64,000 bases of DNA from Limnobacter sp. (GTDB taxonomy: Bacteria > Pseudomonadota > Gammaproteobacteria > Burkholderiales > Burkholderiaceae_B): positions 1 through 64,000 of the forward strand of contig JARWZZ010000010.1 of NCBI GenBank assembly GCA_029866125.1. The letters are read 5' to 3'. How positions within the stretch are numbered: the first letter of the stretch is position 1; each line of letters begins with the position of its first letter. Below, in pieces: positions 62,931 to 64,000 of the stretch. The position numbers were made by a program, and so were the translations under genes. The notes under the pieces were generated by a model. That model was not told the DNA's origin and did not search any database. It saw only the letters and a list, made by a program, of their open reading frames with translations.

Positions 62931-64000
62931 ATGAAGCCGAGTAAGCATCAGTCTGGTGCAACTATTATTTTCACCGCCTTTGCTTTGCTGATGGCCTTGG
63001 GGGCCCTTGGCGTATTGGGTGTGGGTCAGTCGGTTTGGGAGCGCGAAAAAGCCCAGCGCATGGTCGATTTGGCTTCGATGGCCGCAGCCACGCAATTGGA
63101 TGATGGCCCCGAATTCCCCTTGGGCTTGGAAGTTGCCGTGCGCAACGGGCTGCTGCCAGCCGACCAATTGATATTTACCTGCCTGGCCAATGGCCAACTC
63201 ACCAACAATTGCAGCGAAGCCAACACCGCCCGGGCGGTGCTTACACGGACTATTCGCCCCTATTTCATTCCAATTGACCAGCAAGTGAAGGTGGAGGCAG
63301 AAGCCACTTTGGCCCCTGTGGTGACGGGCCTGATTACCAGCGAGCTGGCCAATATTTCCACCAATCAAAGCACCTTTCTTAACCAAATTTTGCGCACCCT
63401 ACCGGGCGGTGCCAACTTAAACTTAACCGCAGCTAACTTTCAAAGCTTGTTGGGGGCCAATTTGCAGGTGCCCCTGGTGGGCTTGGCTGGCGAATTGAAT
63501 GCGGGTAGCCTCTCCCAGCTGGTCAGTTTGAATGTGAATGCGGGCAATTTGCTGAATGAGTCCTTGGCGATTGCCCAAGGCAACCCGGCTGAAATCACCG
63601 CAGCGCAAGGGGTGCTGGGCCAGCTGCAGCCTGTTTTAAGTGGAGTGAATCTCAACTTTGCTGATGTGGTGGCCATGACTTTAGAAAACCAAAGCCAGGG
63701 TTTGTTGAACTTTCGTTTTGGTGATTTGGCCTTGGCAACCCTGTTGAATTCGGCCCAAGGCAACACGATTAGCCTATCGGGCGCGCAATTGGGTTTGGTT
63801 GGTTTTGGTCTTGATTTAAAAATGACTTTGTTGCAAGCCCCACAGGTTTTTATTGGTCGCAAGTTGCCGGGTAAATCTCCCATCGCCCAAGGCGAAACTT
63901 CTCAAGTGGGAATCAGGGCAACCATCAGTGGTTTGAGTGTATTGGGTTTGTCGCTGGCCAATATTGAGTTGGATACCAAGGTGGCGGGCGGTTTTGCCCG
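62931..64000 (+). CDS. TadG-like pilus assembly protein, cut by the right edge
   Basis: At least 356 codons from ATG 62931 with no stop before the window ends. After a short polar start, IIFTAFALLMALGALGVLGV is a TM helix, and EREKAQRMVDLASMAAATQL is the TadG/TadE-like pattern in which a helix follows (Asp-Ala-Ala region). NNCSEANTARAVLTRTI and the long Asn/Leu-rich beta-type region after it are consistent with an extracellular domain of a TadG-like protein (DUF2134 type). The ribosome site is not obvious. Role in Flp/Tad pili is inference; no other tad gene is in view. Confidence 0.72.
   Translation, partial: MKPSKHQSGATIIFTAFALLMALGALGVLGVGQSVWEREKAQRMVDLASMAAATQLDDGPEFPLGLEVAVRNGLLPADQLIFTCLANGQLTNNCSEANTARAVLTRTIRPYFIPIDQQVKVEAEATLAPVVTGLITSELANISTNQSTFLNQILRTLPGGANLNLTAANFQSLLGANLQVPLVGLAGELNAGSLSQLVSLNVNAGNLLNESLAIAQGNPAEITAAQGVLGQLQPVLSGVNLNFADVVAMTLENQSQGLLNFRFGDLALATLLNSAQGNTISLSGAQLGLVGFGLDLKMTLLQAPQVFIGRKLPGKSPIAQGETSQVGIRATISGLSVLGLSLANIELDTKVAGGFA

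Overview
The window looks like a chromosomal segment of a Gram-negative betaproteobacterium, most likely Burkholderiales. The evidence is gene content and protein style: a FadD/FadE/FadB/thiolase set, DUF1302 and DUF1800/DUF1501 families, PhnCDE, a ParA-like ATPase and OmpA lipoprotein architecture. A Limnobacter-like organism would fit, but that is inference. No rRNA, tRNA, CRISPR array, transposase or phage integrase was recognised.

Layout. (1) 1-680: left edge with 20 copies of a GGCATC hexamer, a strong stem-loop and a 39-bp tandem repeat. (2) 682-14754: fatty-acid catabolism, with thiolase, FadB-type multifunctional enzyme, FadE acyl-CoA dehydrogenase, a C-terminally short CoA-transferase/racemase behind a perfect 16-bp palindrome, an acetoacetate-decarboxylase-like protein and FadD. 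Interspersed are a calpain-like cysteine protease, an OmpA lipoprotein and a GXSXG hydrolase-like protein. (3) 14922-18497, mostly minus strand: lone receiver domain, orphan HicB-like protein, acidic low-complexity surface protein, MFS transporter. (4) 18654-42362: a type IVb-pilus/type II-secretion-like operon (secretin, Gly-rich protein, ATPase, GspF platform, two inner-membrane assembly proteins, membrane-anchored PpiC/SurA-like isomerase, pilin-like protein), a DUF1800-DUF1501 pair, a second pilin-like gene, and a 3816-residue fibre gene translationally coupled to it. (5) 42408-49915: a divergent pair of large effector-like proteins (HExxH; nucleotidyltransferase motif) and a second low-complexity surface protein. 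(6) 50007-59684: an epimerase homologue lacking the YxxxK dyad, a DUF1302 protein, phnDEC with a metallophosphoesterase-like gene, an aldehyde dehydrogenase and a ParA-like ATPase. (7) 59801-64000: penicillin-acylase-family hydrolase, a second lone receiver domain, and a TadG-like gene running off the right edge.

The most remarkable system is region 4. The giant protein has a Sec-type N-terminus, a PilV/tip-adhesin-like N-terminal domain, roughly ninety 17-residue YadA-head-like (left-handed beta-roll) repeats in about eight large modules, and a peptidase-S74 intramolecular chaperone of the phage tail-spike type followed by coiled coil. Its position at the end of a pilus/secretion gene set with its own prolyl isomerase suggests a pilus-delivered, self-cleaving giant surface fibre. 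A second theme is four signal-less, effector-like proteins with enzymatic motifs (Cys protease, lipase-like, HExxH, nucleotidyltransferase) scattered through the window without a visible secretion apparatus of their own.
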